64,000 nucleotides of DNA from RYN-428 sp035551995 (lineage in GTDB: Bacteria; Planctomycetota; Phycisphaerae; Tepidisphaerales; Tepidisphaeraceae), in assembly GCA_035551995.1 (NCBI GenBank), contig DASZME010000087.1, positions 62,001 to 126,000 on the forward strand, read 5' to 3'. Made by a program: the position numbers and the translations under genes. Shown one piece after another: positions 18,840 to 28,165 of the stretch (within the stretch, counting starts at the first letter, position 1; the number at the start of each line of letters is the position of its first letter). The notes under the pieces were generated by a model. The model was given only the letters and a program-made list of their open reading frames with translations. It ran no database searches and was not told the origin of the DNA.

Positions 18840-20162
18840 CAGGGCTTTCGCATGTAGTCTTATCGCTCTATTTTGCAGGGATTAGGCCTCGGAGCAATGT
18901 TTCGAATAAGAATTTTTCGCACCATCCGCACATTTTTCGCTGCAGGCGGATGCTCTTCTTGGACTTGTTGAGTTGCAGGAGGTTTGCCGTGAGTCGCCGC
19001 AGCCGCGAGAGGTTCTCGGCGCCGTGGTCCTTGCGGACGCGCGACTGGTCCTCGTTGAAGCTCACGTCCAGAACATGATGCAGGCTGTTCTCGATGGACC
19101 AGTGTCCGCGGATGATCTCGCCGACTCGCTTGGCGAGGCAGCGCGGATCGCTGAGGATGTAGTAGTGCTGTTCGGTTGAGACCTTGGGCTCCTTGCCCAT
19201 CACCTCGCGTTTGCGATCCACCGCCGCGACCGCCTTCACGCTCGGCCACAATTTCAGCAATTCGGGGCCCAGCCACTTCACGTCGGTCGTCAGCCATACC
19301 TTGCGGGTTTCGATGCGACCGTGGCCCTTGTCTACGTCTTGGAATTGGCTTCCCTTCCACTCGACCAGATTATCCAGGATCGCCTCCTTCATCAGCAACT
19401 GGACTTTGGCGTGCAGCGTCGGCTGATTGTCCTTGACCTGCGGGATGTAGTCCCCTTTGGCTTGGACGATCCGCTGGGCGATGTCTCGCTGACAGCCGAT
19501 GGCGTCGATGGTCACCGTGGCGCCTTGGAGATCGAGCATCTCCAGCAGTTTGGGGATGGCGGTGATTTCGTTTTCCTTGTCCAACACGCCCAACTGCGCC
19601 AAAACCACCCGGTTTTGGCTGGCGAAGGCGCTGACGATATGAGCCATGCCGCTGGTGTCCCAGGCATGCTCGAAACTGCGACGCAGGCTTTTTCCGTCGA
19701 TGGCGATGAACTTTCCGGCGCTGCCGATGTTCAAGGCCTCCATCCATCGCCGCAGCATCTCCTCCAACTGCAGGGGATCGAGGCGGCCGAAGACCCGGCC
19801 GATGGTGTCGTGCGAGGGGATGCCGTGCGGCAGCGAGAGAAAAGTTTTGAACCATTCTTGGCGGACATTGCAGAATTCGGCGACGTCGTCCCACCCATCG
19901 CAGCCGCACAGGATCGCGATCAAGGCCATCACGAGCATCTGCGGAAGAGGGTGCAAAAAGTTGTGTCTCCGGGGATCGACGACGCTGCTGGCCAGGCGCA
20001 GAACGGGGGCGGCTACTGAAGCGTCCATGCCACAGTTCCTTTGTTTTCACGGGTGTTGTTCGGACGCGAGGCCTCGCAACTGCTACGCGCGAAAGAGCCT
20101 ATCCGACAAAAAGACCGGGCGCAATAGCATATGCTTGCTATAATCTACATGCGGAAGCCCTG
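18840..20162 (-). mobile_element. Complete ISAs1-family insertion sequence
   Basis: 1,323 bp. The left terminal inverted repeat, CAGGGCTTTCGCATGTAG (18840-18857), matches the right one at 20145-20162 at 17 of 18 positions when inverted. A 10-bp target duplication, GGGCGCCGGT, flanks it exactly at 18830-18839 and 20163-20172. A single full-length transposase lies inside. The intact ends and duplication point to a recent insertion. It sits in the intergenic region between paoA and the flippase-like gene and disrupts no recognised gene. A TATAAT at 20139-20144 near the right end points outwards. Confidence 0.93.
18868..20028 (-). CDS. ISAs1-family transposase
   Basis: 386 residues, full length for ISAs1-family transposases. 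An N-terminal DDE_Tnp_1-associated domain contains FLHPLPQMLVMALIAILCGC and SHDTIGRVFGRLDP. The RNase H-like DDE domain follows, with likely catalytic residues Asp111 (KFIAIDGKSLRRS), Asp175 (ATVTIDAIGCQRDIA) and Glu313 (GHWSIENSLHHVLDVSFNED). No frameshift or stop interrupts it, so it is probably active. The gene fills almost the whole element, ending 28 bases from the left inverted repeat. Confidence 0.95.
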   Translation of the reverse strand: MDASVAAPVLRLASSVVDPRRHNFLHPLPQMLVMALIAILCGCDGWDDVAEFCNVRQEWFKTFLSLPHGIPSHDTIGRVFGRLDPLQLEEMLRRWMEALNIGSAGKFIAIDGKSLRRSFEHAWDTSGMAHIVSAFASQNRVVLAQLGVLDKENEITAIPKLLEMLDLQGATVTIDAIGCQRDIAQRIVQAKGDYIPQVKDNQPTLHAKVQLLMKEAILDNLVEWKGSQFQDVDKGHGRIETRKVWLTTDVKWLGPELLKLWPSVKAVAAVDRKREVMGKEPKVSTEQHYYILSDPRCLAKRVGEIIRGHWSIENSLHHVLDVSFNEDQSRVRKDHGAENLSRLRRLTANLLQLNKSKKSIRLQRKMCGWCEKFLFETLLRGLIPAK

Positions 20163-20291
20163 GGGCGCCGGTGGGGCCAAGTGCAGCCCACTTGCGGGTT
20201 TGCCCGATAAATCCACAATATGCGTTTCCTTTGCCGGAAATTGGCGCCGGCGAATTTTTACCCAGGCACGGTTCCTTCCCGGCAGGCATGA

Positions 20292-21740
20292 ATGAATCAG
20301 ACGGCTAAAAAGTGGCTTACCTTCACTGTCCGCTGGGGCATCGCCGTCGCGGGCATTACCTATGTACTGGCCCAGACGCCGTTCCATGACGAATTGATGA
20401 TGATTCCTCCGCATCATCACCACATCGTTCGCGTGCGGGTATTGAACGAACCGTCGGAAAACGCCCAGACGTTTCGCGTGATCGCCGATCCCAAAACCGG
20501 CCTGGTCGAAAATATCGCGCGCGGCGACGTCTGGACCCGGCCGGACAACAAAACGGTCAAGCTGAAGATCCATGGCGCGCTCACGAAGGTCAAGCTGTTG
20601 GCCATTCGTCCCGGCGAGCATCACGAGATGGGCGCGATGCCGGCCGAATTACTCGTCGTCAATCCCGCAACCGGAAGACCCATGCGCGTTCCCCCGACCG
20701 ACGCGCCCGGCGGATACAAGGTGCGCGTTCCTTATCCCCTGGTGGACATCGGCGTCTTCCGCCTCGTCTACAACGCGCGCCTCGGGTATCTGCTGGCGGC
20801 CCTGCTCGTTTTGCCCATCAGCTATTTCATCACCAGCCGCCGATGGCACATGCTGCTTGACGCGCTGGACGTTCACATCAGCCAATCCAGCGCGTTCGTG
20901 CTCAACATGGTCGGCAGCTTCTATAATACCTTCATGCCCGGATCGACCGGCGGCGATCTCATAAAAGCGTATTACGCCGCCATGCACACGGCACACAAGG
21001 TGCGCGCCGTTTTATCCGTCATCGTCGATCGATTGATCGGCGTACTTGCCCTCATCATCCTTGGCGGAGCGATGTGCATCACGCAATGGCAGGTACCCGA
21101 TTGCAAAAGCGTCGGATTTGTCTCCGCCGGCATCCTGTTCTGCACGGCGGTCGGACTGGTTCTCTACTACCATCGCGGCTGGCGCGAAGCGAGCGGACTG
21201 GCGTGGCTCTTGAAACGATTGCCGATGCAAAAGCAGGTGCATCTGGCCGTCGAGGCGATGGACCTTTACGGCAAAAGGCCAAAGGCCGCCTTCCTTGCCC
21301 TGGTCATGACCTTCCCGGTCCACATGACCACCATTATCTGCGGCACCCTCGCCGGAATTGCGTTCGGCCTAAAAATGCCGGTCATCTATTACTGGACAGT
21401 CATTCCGGTGATTACGCTGGTGGCCGCCATTCCCATCAGCCCTCAAGGCGCCGGCGTGATGGAAGCCTTCGCGGTCATGCTCACCAAAGACCACGGCGTT
21501 ACCGTCAGCCAGGCCATCGCGCTGGCGATGGCCGTTCGCTTTGCCCAGATGTTCTGGAATCTGCTGGCCGGCCTGTTCGTTCTTCGCGGCGGATACCACG
21601 CGCCCACCGTCAGGGAACAGGCGGACTTGGAAGCCGACGACGACGATCTGGAAGAAGGCCTGGAGAAATCCGAAGTCCAAAATCCAAAATCAGAAACTCC
21701 GGCAAGTGAAACCGTACTTGGGGGCTATAAAACTGCTTGA
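20292..21740 (+). CDS. Flippase-like membrane protein (lysylphosphatidylglycerol synthase TM family)
   Basis: 482 residues, similar to the membrane domain of lysylphosphatidylglycerol synthase / AglD-type UPF0104 proteins that flip or transfer lipid-linked groups. The first hydrophobic segment is near residues 10-26. A soluble insertion of about 120 residues follows, with a histidine-rich start (PPHHHHIVRVRV), and is unusual for the family. At least six further membrane segments come next, including the family-typical SFYNTFMPGSTGGDLIKAYY and TVIPVITLVAAIPISPQGAGVMEA. The C-terminus is acidic and cytoplasmic. It lies 120 bases from the right-hand target duplication of the insertion sequence, so its promoter region may have been altered by the insertion. 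Confidence 0.8.
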   Translation: MNQTAKKWLTFTVRWGIAVAGITYVLAQTPFHDELMMIPPHHHHIVRVRVLNEPSENAQTFRVIADPKTGLVENIARGDVWTRPDNKTVKLKIHGALTKVKLLAIRPGEHHEMGAMPAELLVVNPATGRPMRVPPTDAPGGYKVRVPYPLVDIGVFRLVYNARLGYLLAALLVLPISYFITSRRWHMLLDALDVHISQSSAFVLNMVGSFYNTFMPGSTGGDLIKAYYAAMHTAHKVRAVLSVIVDRLIGVLALIILGGAMCITQWQVPDCKSVGFVSAGILFCTAVGLVLYYHRGWREASGLAWLLKRLPMQKQVHLAVEAMDLYGKRPKAAFLALVMTFPVHMTTIICGTLAGIAFGLKMPVIYYWTVIPVITLVAAIPISPQGAGVMEAFAVMLTKDHGVTVSQAIALAMAVRFAQMFWNLLAGLFVLRGGYHAPTVREQADLEADDDDLEEGLEKSEVQNPKSETPASETVLGGYKTA

Positions 21741-21841
21741 GCGGCAACGGAGCGAAGGGCCAAAATCGATGACCGGTCTCGCAGCCCGACGGCCTGAACG
21801 GCCGATCGCCTTCATTCGGTCTCGGTTATCGGATTTCCATC

Positions 21842-22651
21842 ATGCTTCGCGGAATCGACCGAGTCATCCTTCGCGTGCCGGCTCTCGAGAGCGCCGTACG
21901 GTACTACCGCGACGTGCTCGGCCTTCAATTGCTCAAGCAGGACGCCCGGCTCGCTAACTTTCGATTAGCCGACGGGCAGACCGAATTGGTGATTCACAAC
22001 GATCCCGATCTACCCGCCGAAGCCGTTTACTATCTCGTGGATAATGTTCGCGATCTCTACAAAAGACGGGCGACGCTCAAGCTTCAGTTTATCTCCGCCC
22101 CTTCCGCCACCGCTCGCGGCTACCGGGCGACGGTGAAAGACCCGTTCGGAACCGTGATCCTGCTGCTTGACCGAAGCGTCGAATCGTCCGGCGGCAACAC
22201 GGTGGAAGACGCCAAACCAGCCGGCGCGTTGTTCGCCGGGGTCGAACAGCGGTCGCCGGTAAAACGTGAGGCTCTGATAAAGGCATACATTCGCGTGGGA
22301 CTGACCGCGGACGATCTGCCTTATACGCCGCATTTTGAAAGCGTTTATTCGGAATACGCCGCCGCCCAGGGCGATCCCAAGCCGACGCGTTCGGAAGTCT
22401 GGCGGCACATCTTGAACCTGCGAAAGGGGGGCAATCTTCCAAAATTAGGCGAGGCTCGTTCGCGCCCGCCGGAATTATCGCCGGAGGATCGCGGTAAGTT
22501 AAAGGAAATGCTCGGCGCCGACATCGGCAAGCGCGATCGTCTTCCGTACACCAATCGCTTCGACAGCCTGGTGGACGAATTCAACCGGACCCAGCAGCGC
22601 CCGCTTTCGCCGCATTTGGTCTGGAGGCTGGTGGCGATGTTGGCGAAATAA
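21842..22651 (+). CDS. VOC (glyoxalase-like) protein with two C-terminal LPYT repeats
   Basis: 269 residues. Residues 1-115 form a vicinal-oxygen-chelate domain (GIDRVILRVPALESAVRYYR, then DPFGTVILLLDRS). The metal ligands cannot be assigned with confidence. The C-terminal half carries a module occurring twice: LPYTPHFESVYSEYAA...SEVWRHILNLRK at 159-195, and LPYTNRFDSLVDEFNR...PHLVWRLVAMLAK at 234-269. The module looks like a small helical domain that often forms the ends of unrelated bacterial proteins. The substrate is unknown. ATG start. The 100-base gap from the flippase-like gene has no clear terminator, so co-transcription is possible. Confidence 0.75.
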   Translation: MLRGIDRVILRVPALESAVRYYRDVLGLQLLKQDARLANFRLADGQTELVIHNDPDLPAEAVYYLVDNVRDLYKRRATLKLQFISAPSATARGYRATVKDPFGTVILLLDRSVESSGGNTVEDAKPAGALFAGVEQRSPVKREALIKAYIRVGLTADDLPYTPHFESVYSEYAAAQGDPKPTRSEVWRHILNLRKGGNLPKLGEARSRPPELSPEDRGKLKEMLGADIGKRDRLPYTNRFDSLVDEFNRTQQRPLSPHLVWRLVAMLAK

Positions 22652-22693
22652 ACGCGTCATCGAATCCGCACGTTGCGACGCGACTCGGCATTG

Positions 22694-24346
22694 TTACCAC
22701 GAATATTTCACGCTGTACGTGATGACCTTTTCCCCGTTCGCCGGCACGTCCACCGGAATGCGAATCGTGCGATAATCTTTCCGCTCCCACTTATCGCTGG
22801 ACTGCGTGATCTCCCAGTTGCTCCATCGATACAGTGTCTCATTCACGATCACGTGCACCGGCTCAGCCTTGTGATCGCGAAGCTTAATCTCGAAACTCTC
22901 CACCAACGATTTATCGCCTTCCTTAAAATCGGTTTGACGCCGCTCGCCGACGATGTCGAACGCGGAGCCTAAGCGCAACAGCACGTCCTCGTCCTTGGGC
23001 GTATGGGCGACGACGTCTTCGCCGATGAATTCGCGGCTCCCGTCCGCAGGGTCGATCTTGTACATTCGCATCCGACCGGCGGGAAGCGGGATGCCCAGGT
23101 TTTGCGCCTGGCCGTTTTGAAACTCGGCATAGATATCGACCGAGCTCTTTGTGCCGACGCCAAACGCCTGACCTACTTTTGGCTCGGAAAAAATCGCCGT
23201 GCGCACCTCTTCCGAAACGCCGTTGTAAACATAATTTTTAGATATCGGCACGCCGGATTTGGGCGAAAATAATTCGATCTGCTTGGTTGAATTGTTCGGC
23301 AGCGAGGTCGATCGGCCAAGGGTATACAAATGATAGCTAAAAAAGCCCTTCTCGCGAAAGCCGGTCTCTGCGGCCGCGGGGGAGCCGCCGGAATTGCCCC
23401 AGGCCCGCTGTCGTTGCGCTTCAAGCCGGTGCACGTCTCCCGCCACCAGTTTCAGTTTGGCGTCGGGATATGACAGGCCGCTGAGGTTAAGTGCCGTAAC
23501 CCACGCCGACAGGTCGGCCGATTTTTCGTCGGCACTCAAGACGATGTTATAGTCGGCCCGCCATGTCAGTCCGTCGGTTTGGTAGGTGACCTGCACCTGA
23601 TGCTCGCCGGCTTTATCGGTGTTCACGTTCCAATTCAGCGTCGGCCGGGTGACAAAGCCGGTCTTTAGCTGGGCCAGACGAACGCTGTCCACATTGTCGA
23701 TCCGCTGGATGACGATCGGCGACTTTGGATCGCCCGTCTGCACGACGTACGCGTCGCCCGAGACTGACATCAACCGCCCGGTGATTGCCCCTGCCGCCGC
23801 CGACCCGGCCTTGAGCGTCATGATAACGTCGCGGCCGATATATTTCCGCAAAAGCTTTTCGGGACTGGCAAGATCAAATTCGAAGTTTTGCTCCAGCACG
23901 GACGTCGATTTGGGCGCGGTGAGAGATTGGAACGTAACGGTGGTCGGATCGATGCCCGCCGCCACGTCGGCGAATTCGAGGCGGTTGTTCCCGGCGTCTA
24001 ATTTGATGTGGCGGGTTTCTCGTACCACGCCATATCCGGGCGTAGCTTCGCCGGCGGCGCCGATATTCGTTGCCGCCTGCTGAAGCAGGTCTTGCGGGCT
24101 GAAGTTCGCCGGATCGGCGCTGGAATAGATCGTGAGCGAAAAATCCGAAGGTCCCGAAACCGGCGCCGGGAACGCAGCCGTCTCTTCGACAGCTGCCGGC
24201 GTGTCAGCCACTGGCTTGGCGTCGGCCGGCGCGGCGGCCGACGAATCGCCCGCCGGCGGCTTTGGCGCCGTGGCGCAGGAAACAAGATTTAATCCCAGGG
24301 CGGCGCCCAACGCCGCGCGCGAAACGAGTCCGGTCCGATTCAGCAT
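22694..24346 (-). CDS. DUF4139 lipoprotein
   Basis: 550 residues. The start at 24346 has GGAGG seven bases upstream; a TTG at 24349 is adjacent. A lipoprotein signal ends LNLVSCATAPK, with the cysteine as lipid anchor. A low-complexity alanine/proline-rich linker follows (to about residue 65), then the DUF4139 body: DAGNNRLEFADVAAGIDPTTV, WRADYNIVLS, ADLSAWVTALNLSGLSYPDAKLKL split over two blocks, and an end typical of the family (VPANGEKVITYSVKYSW). Function is unknown for the family. It lies downstream of the aldo/keto reductase on the same strand but 250 bases away. Confidence 0.85.
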   Translation of the reverse strand: MLNRTGLVSRAALGAALGLNLVSCATAPKPPAGDSSAAAPADAKPVADTPAAVEETAAFPAPVSGPSDFSLTIYSSADPANFSPQDLLQQAATNIGAAGEATPGYGVVRETRHIKLDAGNNRLEFADVAAGIDPTTVTFQSLTAPKSTSVLEQNFEFDLASPEKLLRKYIGRDVIMTLKAGSAAAGAITGRLMSVSGDAYVVQTGDPKSPIVIQRIDNVDSVRLAQLKTGFVTRPTLNWNVNTDKAGEHQVQVTYQTDGLTWRADYNIVLSADEKSADLSAWVTALNLSGLSYPDAKLKLVAGDVHRLEAQRQRAWGNSGGSPAAAETGFREKGFFSYHLYTLGRSTSLPNNSTKQIELFSPKSGVPISKNYVYNGVSEEVRTAIFSEPKVGQAFGVGTKSSVDIYAEFQNGQAQNLGIPLPAGRMRMYKIDPADGSREFIGEDVVAHTPKDEDVLLRLGSAFDIVGERRQTDFKEGDKSLVESFEIKLRDHKAEPVHVIVNETLYRWSNWEITQSSDKWERKDYRTIRIPVDVPANGEKVITYSVKYSW

Positions 24347-24597
24347 CAAGAAACCTCCGAGTCGATGACGCGAGGATCATAGCGATCCGCGGTAAGTCTC
24401 GAAATGCCGACGCGGAAAGAAATTATGCGTGGCTCGGATTTCCGGCTTTCTCACCCTTTCAGGGTGAGAAAAGCGCACCGCCGTCGATCCGGAAGATGCC
24501 TCACTGATATCAGAGCGCGCGAGCGCGGAGCGCGCCTCGCAAGCCAAGACGCTACACAACGCTAACCCAAGCTGCGCATCAGCAACGTGAAAAACGC

Positions 24598-25476
24598 CTA
24601 ACTCAAATTGGCAAATTGTTCGTCGGTCAACCGAACGTTCGCCGCGGCGCAATTTTCTTCGAGATGGGCGACGCTCGATGTTCCCGGGATCGGCAGCATC
24701 ACCGGCGAACGACGTAAAAGCCATGCAAGGGCCACCTGGGCGGCCGACGCGCCGATCGCCTTGGACACGCTGGCCACCGCGCCGCCGGAGCGCGTCAGTT
24801 CCCCGCTGGCGATGGGAAACCAGGGGATGAAGCCGATCTTTTTTTCCTCGCAGTATTCAAGGACTTTTTCCGATTGGCGATTGGCCAGATTATATAAATT
24901 CTGCACGGTCACGATCGGCACGATCTTCTCCGCCGCCTCAATGTCGCCCACGCCGACTTCCGAAAGCCCGACATGCCGAACCTTTCCTTCCTTCTGTAAA
25001 TCGCGGAGCAATCCGAATTGCTCGGCGGCGTCTACCTTCGGGTCGATCCGGTGCAATTGGAATAGGTCGATGCGTTCGACGCCGAGTCGGCGAAGGCTCA
25101 TTTCGCATTCCTGGCGAAGGTATTCCGGCCGGCCCACCGGATGCCACTGTGCCGGCCCCGTTCGCACGAGACCGGCCTTGGTGGCAATGACCAAACCGGC
25201 CGGGTAGGGATGAAGCGCTTCATGAATCAGTTCTTCGCTGACATACGGCCCATATGAATCGGCGGTGTCGATCAGGTTAACGCCAAGTTCAACCGCTCGG
25301 CGAAGAACGCGAATCGCCTCGTCGCGATCCTTGGGCGGACCCCATACGCCTTTACCGGTGATCTGCATGGCGCCATAGCCAAGTCGATGAACCCGCAAAT
25401 CGCCGATGGCGAAGTCGCCGCTGGCGGGGATCGGTTGGGTTGCCGAACGTGCTGATGTCATGGTGTCGGAATTCAT
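24598..25476 (-). CDS. Aldo/keto reductase
   Basis: 292 residues, an NADPH-dependent carbonyl reductase of the AKR superfamily in the cytoplasm. The TIM-barrel core shows RLGYGAMQITGKGVWGPPKD, the catalytic-region GVNLIDTADSYGPYVSEELI (Asp and Tyr of the tetrad), VIATKAGLVR (Lys), IDLFQLHRID (His), and the cofactor-binding end LPIPGTSSVAHLEEN. The start at 25476 is chosen for the AGGAGACT eight bases upstream; an extension to 25497 lacks support. The sequence just downstream (24536-24597, outside the gene) resembles the end of the dispersed repeat family. The substrate cannot be inferred. Confidence 0.9.
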   Translation of the reverse strand: MNSDTMTSARSATQPIPASGDFAIGDLRVHRLGYGAMQITGKGVWGPPKDRDEAIRVLRRAVELGVNLIDTADSYGPYVSEELIHEALHPYPAGLVIATKAGLVRTGPAQWHPVGRPEYLRQECEMSLRRLGVERIDLFQLHRIDPKVDAAEQFGLLRDLQKEGKVRHVGLSEVGVGDIEAAEKIVPIVTVQNLYNLANRQSEKVLEYCEEKKIGFIPWFPIASGELTRSGGAVASVSKAIGASAAQVALAWLLRRSPVMLPIPGTSSVAHLEENCAAANVRLTDEQFANLS

Positions 25477-25794
25477 GTGAAAGTCTCCTGGCTGCATCGT
25501 ATGCGGCAGCAGCGAGAAGTGAACCCCGAATTCGACAAGGTCACAGGAACGAATGGCACTTCCGAAAGCTTAAACCTTTGCTGTTCCAGACCTTGCCAGC
25601 CGTTTTTTCGCCTTTTTGCGCGAGCGGAAAAAAGGGTCATAAGCCTTTCCTCCTTCTTCTTCGGCGGCCGCCCGATCGGCGTGAGCGAGTTTTCGATGTC
25701 CAAGCGAGTGGCCACAGACGGCGCCCATGCCTCTAGCCCGTCGGGTCGCCTGCGAGCCATGACACCGGAAATCCGGCGCTTCGCACGGCGCCGG
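25477..25794. other. Intergenic, no gene seen
   Basis: 318 bases between the D-2-hydroxyacid dehydrogenase and the aldo/keto reductase. Open frames on both strands have no recognisable content. It contains the ribosome-binding site of the aldo/keto reductase at 25482-25489. Confidence 0.5.
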
Positions 25795-26775
25795 TTAAAT
25801 GATTCTGTCGTTCAAATCGCGGCCGGCGATGAACCGGTCGAAATTATCGGCGAAATGGCGCACGAGCCGATCGAACTCGTCGCTGTGTCCGCCGGCGGTG
25901 TGGGGCGTGATGAAACAGTTCGGGGCGGACCACAACGCATGACCCGGCGGCAAAGGCTCGGGATCCGTCACGTCGAGGTATGCGCCGGCGATCCGCTCGT
26001 TCTGCAACGCCGATAGAAGGGCTGATTGGTCGATGGTCGTGCCGCGGCCGATGTTGTAAAGAAGCGCGGTCGGCTTCATCAGCGACAGGCGGCGGGCGTC
26101 GAGGAAATTTTCCGTGCTGGCGTTGGCCGGCAGTACGTTTACCACATGGTCGGCCAATGACAATGCCTCGTCGGTCTGCGCGCTCGTGATCACCCGGCAC
26201 CCTTCATCGCCGGTCGCTTTTCGCCGGACGGCGGTGATGTTCATTTTGAACGGCGCCAGCAACTCGACAAGCCTCGCCGCGATCGCGCCGAAGCCCAGGA
26301 TCAAAACGGATTGTCCGACGAGAAGGCGGGACTGAATCCGCCGCTCGGATGTCAGCCAGCTTCGCGGGCCAAGCTGATCGGCGCGGGACTGCGGAAGCCG
26401 GCGCGCCATCGCCAGCATCATCGCGAAAACATGCTCCGCGCACGGCTCGGCATAGACCATCGAGCTATTGGTCATTAGCGCCCCACGCGCGCGGAAGGCT
26501 TCGCGAACATCGTCGCGGTCATAACGCGTATAGCCGGCCGTCGTGAGATGCACCCACTTGAGCCGGGGAATTTGCATCACCTGCACCGGATCGGGTTGGC
26601 CGAGCGCGACATCGGCATCGTTCAACAGCGGATCGGCGGCGCCGACGGCGAGATTCGACGTCTGCAAGCCGGAAGGGAAAACCAGGCGATGGCCGGCGAC
26701 TCGGCGTCTTAGTTCGGCGGTGGCGGATTCGCCAAGATGGGCATTGCACCAGATGGTCAGCGGGGCGGAATTCAT
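25795..26775 (-). CDS. D-2-hydroxyacid dehydrogenase
   Basis: 326 residues, an NAD(P)-dependent enzyme interconverting 2-hydroxy and 2-keto acids. The Rossmann fingerprint is LILGFGAIAARLVELL, slightly off the usual GxGxxG as GFGAIA. Catalytic-region motifs are YNIGRGTTIDQSALL (Arg), DVTDPEPLPPGHALW (Glu) and NCFITPHTAGGHSDEF (His). The ATG at 26775 is chosen because an AAGGTGA lies upstream; GTG 26787 is the alternative. It is 31-43 bases downstream of the RnfC-like gene and reads the same way, so it is likely part of the same unit. The substrate is not predictable. Confidence 0.88.
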   Translation of the reverse strand: MNSAPLTIWCNAHLGESATAELRRRVAGHRLVFPSGLQTSNLAVGAADPLLNDADVALGQPDPVQVMQIPRLKWVHLTTAGYTRYDRDDVREAFRARGALMTNSSMVYAEPCAEHVFAMMLAMARRLPQSRADQLGPRSWLTSERRIQSRLLVGQSVLILGFGAIAARLVELLAPFKMNITAVRRKATGDEGCRVITSAQTDEALSLADHVVNVLPANASTENFLDARRLSLMKPTALLYNIGRGTTIDQSALLSALQNERIAGAYLDVTDPEPLPPGHALWSAPNCFITPHTAGGHSDEFDRLVRHFADNFDRFIAGRDLNDRII

Positions 26776-26818
26776 GGCTTCATTCACCTTGCGCGACGTC
26801 GCGCTCTAATGTGTCAGA

Positions 26819-28165
26819 TCATTTCTCGCGCAGCTTTCGGATTCCCTGGAGAATCGGAAGGTGCGACGGACAAACGTAACTGCAAATGCCGCATTCGATG
26901 CAGGCGTCCAGGCCATACTGCTCGGCCAGGAACGGGTCGTCCTGTTGGGCGGCTTCCAGAAGGCCGGCAGGCTGGATCGAGACCGGGCACCCTTCGACGC
27001 ACCAGGCGCAGCGGATGCAGGGATCGGGGTTGATGTATCGTTGAAAGGGGGCGGCGGTGACGCTCAAATCGCCGCCGCTGATGATGCAGTCGGTGGAGAC
27101 TTTGACCTCGCGCAGCGGATTGCCGCAACGAAGCTCGAGGCCCGGCGACGAAATCGACAACTCCGACAACACCGCCGACCATGCCATCCCGACCGGAACG
27201 GAAAGCCAGTGCGTTTTGCCGCGGCTGCGATCGTGCAGGCCCATGGGCACGTCGAGCATGGGCTCGTCTTTGAGGAAGCAGCGTCCGATCGCCACCGCCG
27301 CCGGCGCGCCGATCACCAGCGCGCCCGATTCGGCCGGCAGACGGGCGGGGCGGGAATGGCGGCCGGTCAGTTCGTGAATCAGCAGCGACGGATGCGATTG
27401 GGGATAGTGGTCGGCAAGCGGCGCCAGCTTGAGTCGGGTATTGGCCGTCGCGCGGCGCATCGCGTCCCAGGCGCCGGCGTCGCCGTAGGCGGCGAGAACC
27501 GCCGACGCGCGCGCGGCGTTGGTGAGGACCGCCAGCGCGAGAACGCCCGCCGTCAGTTCCACCGGCCATGTCGCCGCGACCCGGTGGTGTAAAAGCAGCT
27601 CCGGCGTTTCATCCAGGGCATCACACAAAATAATGTCCACCGGCTTACGCAAGCAGTTGCGGAGCTGGCCGAGCAAATCCGGCGTCGTCCAGCGCTCGGC
27701 CCAGATGCCGGCCGATCGCATACGCTCGATGCCCGCGGCAAGGCCGATCTGACTCAACCGGCGGATCATGGCGGGAATCGCGCCGGCGTCGGCGCAAACG
27801 ATCGGCGGCGGGGCGGGCACGTTCGGATCAGGCTCCAGGAAAATGCCGGGAACGGTTAGTCGCGAGGAAATCTTCGCCGAGCCGATTCCCACGATCCTGC
27901 CGGCGACCGGGGCCAGCGGCGCCGTCGCGGAGTCGGGATACTTTTCCGCGAGGCTTTCGCCGCGGGCAACGATTGTCCCCGGCGGCTTGGGGACAATTTC
28001 CTCAGGTTTGAAGTTTCCGCTCAGCGGGATGCAAAGCGGCGCCGTCGGACGAAGCGGCCTAAACGCGACTGGCGCCGGGCGATCGGCCGGTTCGGCGGCG
28101 GAATCGCCCGAGGGCGCGCGTTCGCCGGTCTGCGCCTGCCCTGACATCGTCGCCGGCTCGCTCAC
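26819..28165 (-). CDS. Orphan RnfC-like iron-sulphur protein
   Basis: 448 residues. The N-terminus has an RnfC-type barrel (LCIPLSGNFKPEEIVPKPPGTIVARGE, split as CIPLSGN and VPKPPGTIVARGESL). A Complex I 51-kDa/SLBB-like middle follows, and at the end two [4Fe-4S] motifs: Cys383-386-389-393 (CIRCAWCVEGCP) and Cys422-425-428-432 (CIECGICSYVCP). The nucleotide-binding GLGGAGFPT stretch normally present in RnfC is not visible and is replaced by a segment around MRSAGIWAERWTTPDL. No rnfABDGE genes are nearby. Instead its start overlaps the stop of a sugar isomerase-like gene by 4 bases, suggesting an electron-transfer role in that pathway. This function is inference. Confidence 0.75.
   Translation of the reverse strand: MSEPATMSGQAQTGERAPSGDSAAEPADRPAPVAFRPLRPTAPLCIPLSGNFKPEEIVPKPPGTIVARGESLAEKYPDSATAPLAPVAGRIVGIGSAKISSRLTVPGIFLEPDPNVPAPPPIVCADAGAIPAMIRRLSQIGLAAGIERMRSAGIWAERWTTPDLLGQLRNCLRKPVDIILCDALDETPELLLHHRVAATWPVELTAGVLALAVLTNAARASAVLAAYGDAGAWDAMRRATANTRLKLAPLADHYPQSHPSLLIHELTGRHSRPARLPAESGALVIGAPAAVAIGRCFLKDEPMLDVPMGLHDRSRGKTHWLSVPVGMAWSAVLSELSISSPGLELRCGNPLREVKVSTDCIISGGDLSVTAAPFQRYINPDPCIRCAWCVEGCPVSIQPAGLLEAAQQDDPFLAEQYGLDACIECGICSYVCPSHLPILQGIRKLREK

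Noticed and set aside
25477..26016. 179-codon plus-strand frame overlapping the D-2-hydroxyacid dehydrogenase
   Set aside because: Its second half is antisense to conserved catalytic motifs and the first half has no similarity.
26819..28165. Part of a complete Rnf or Nqr complex
   Set aside because: No rnfABDGE-type genes are present nearby and the RnfC nucleotide-binding stretch is not visible.
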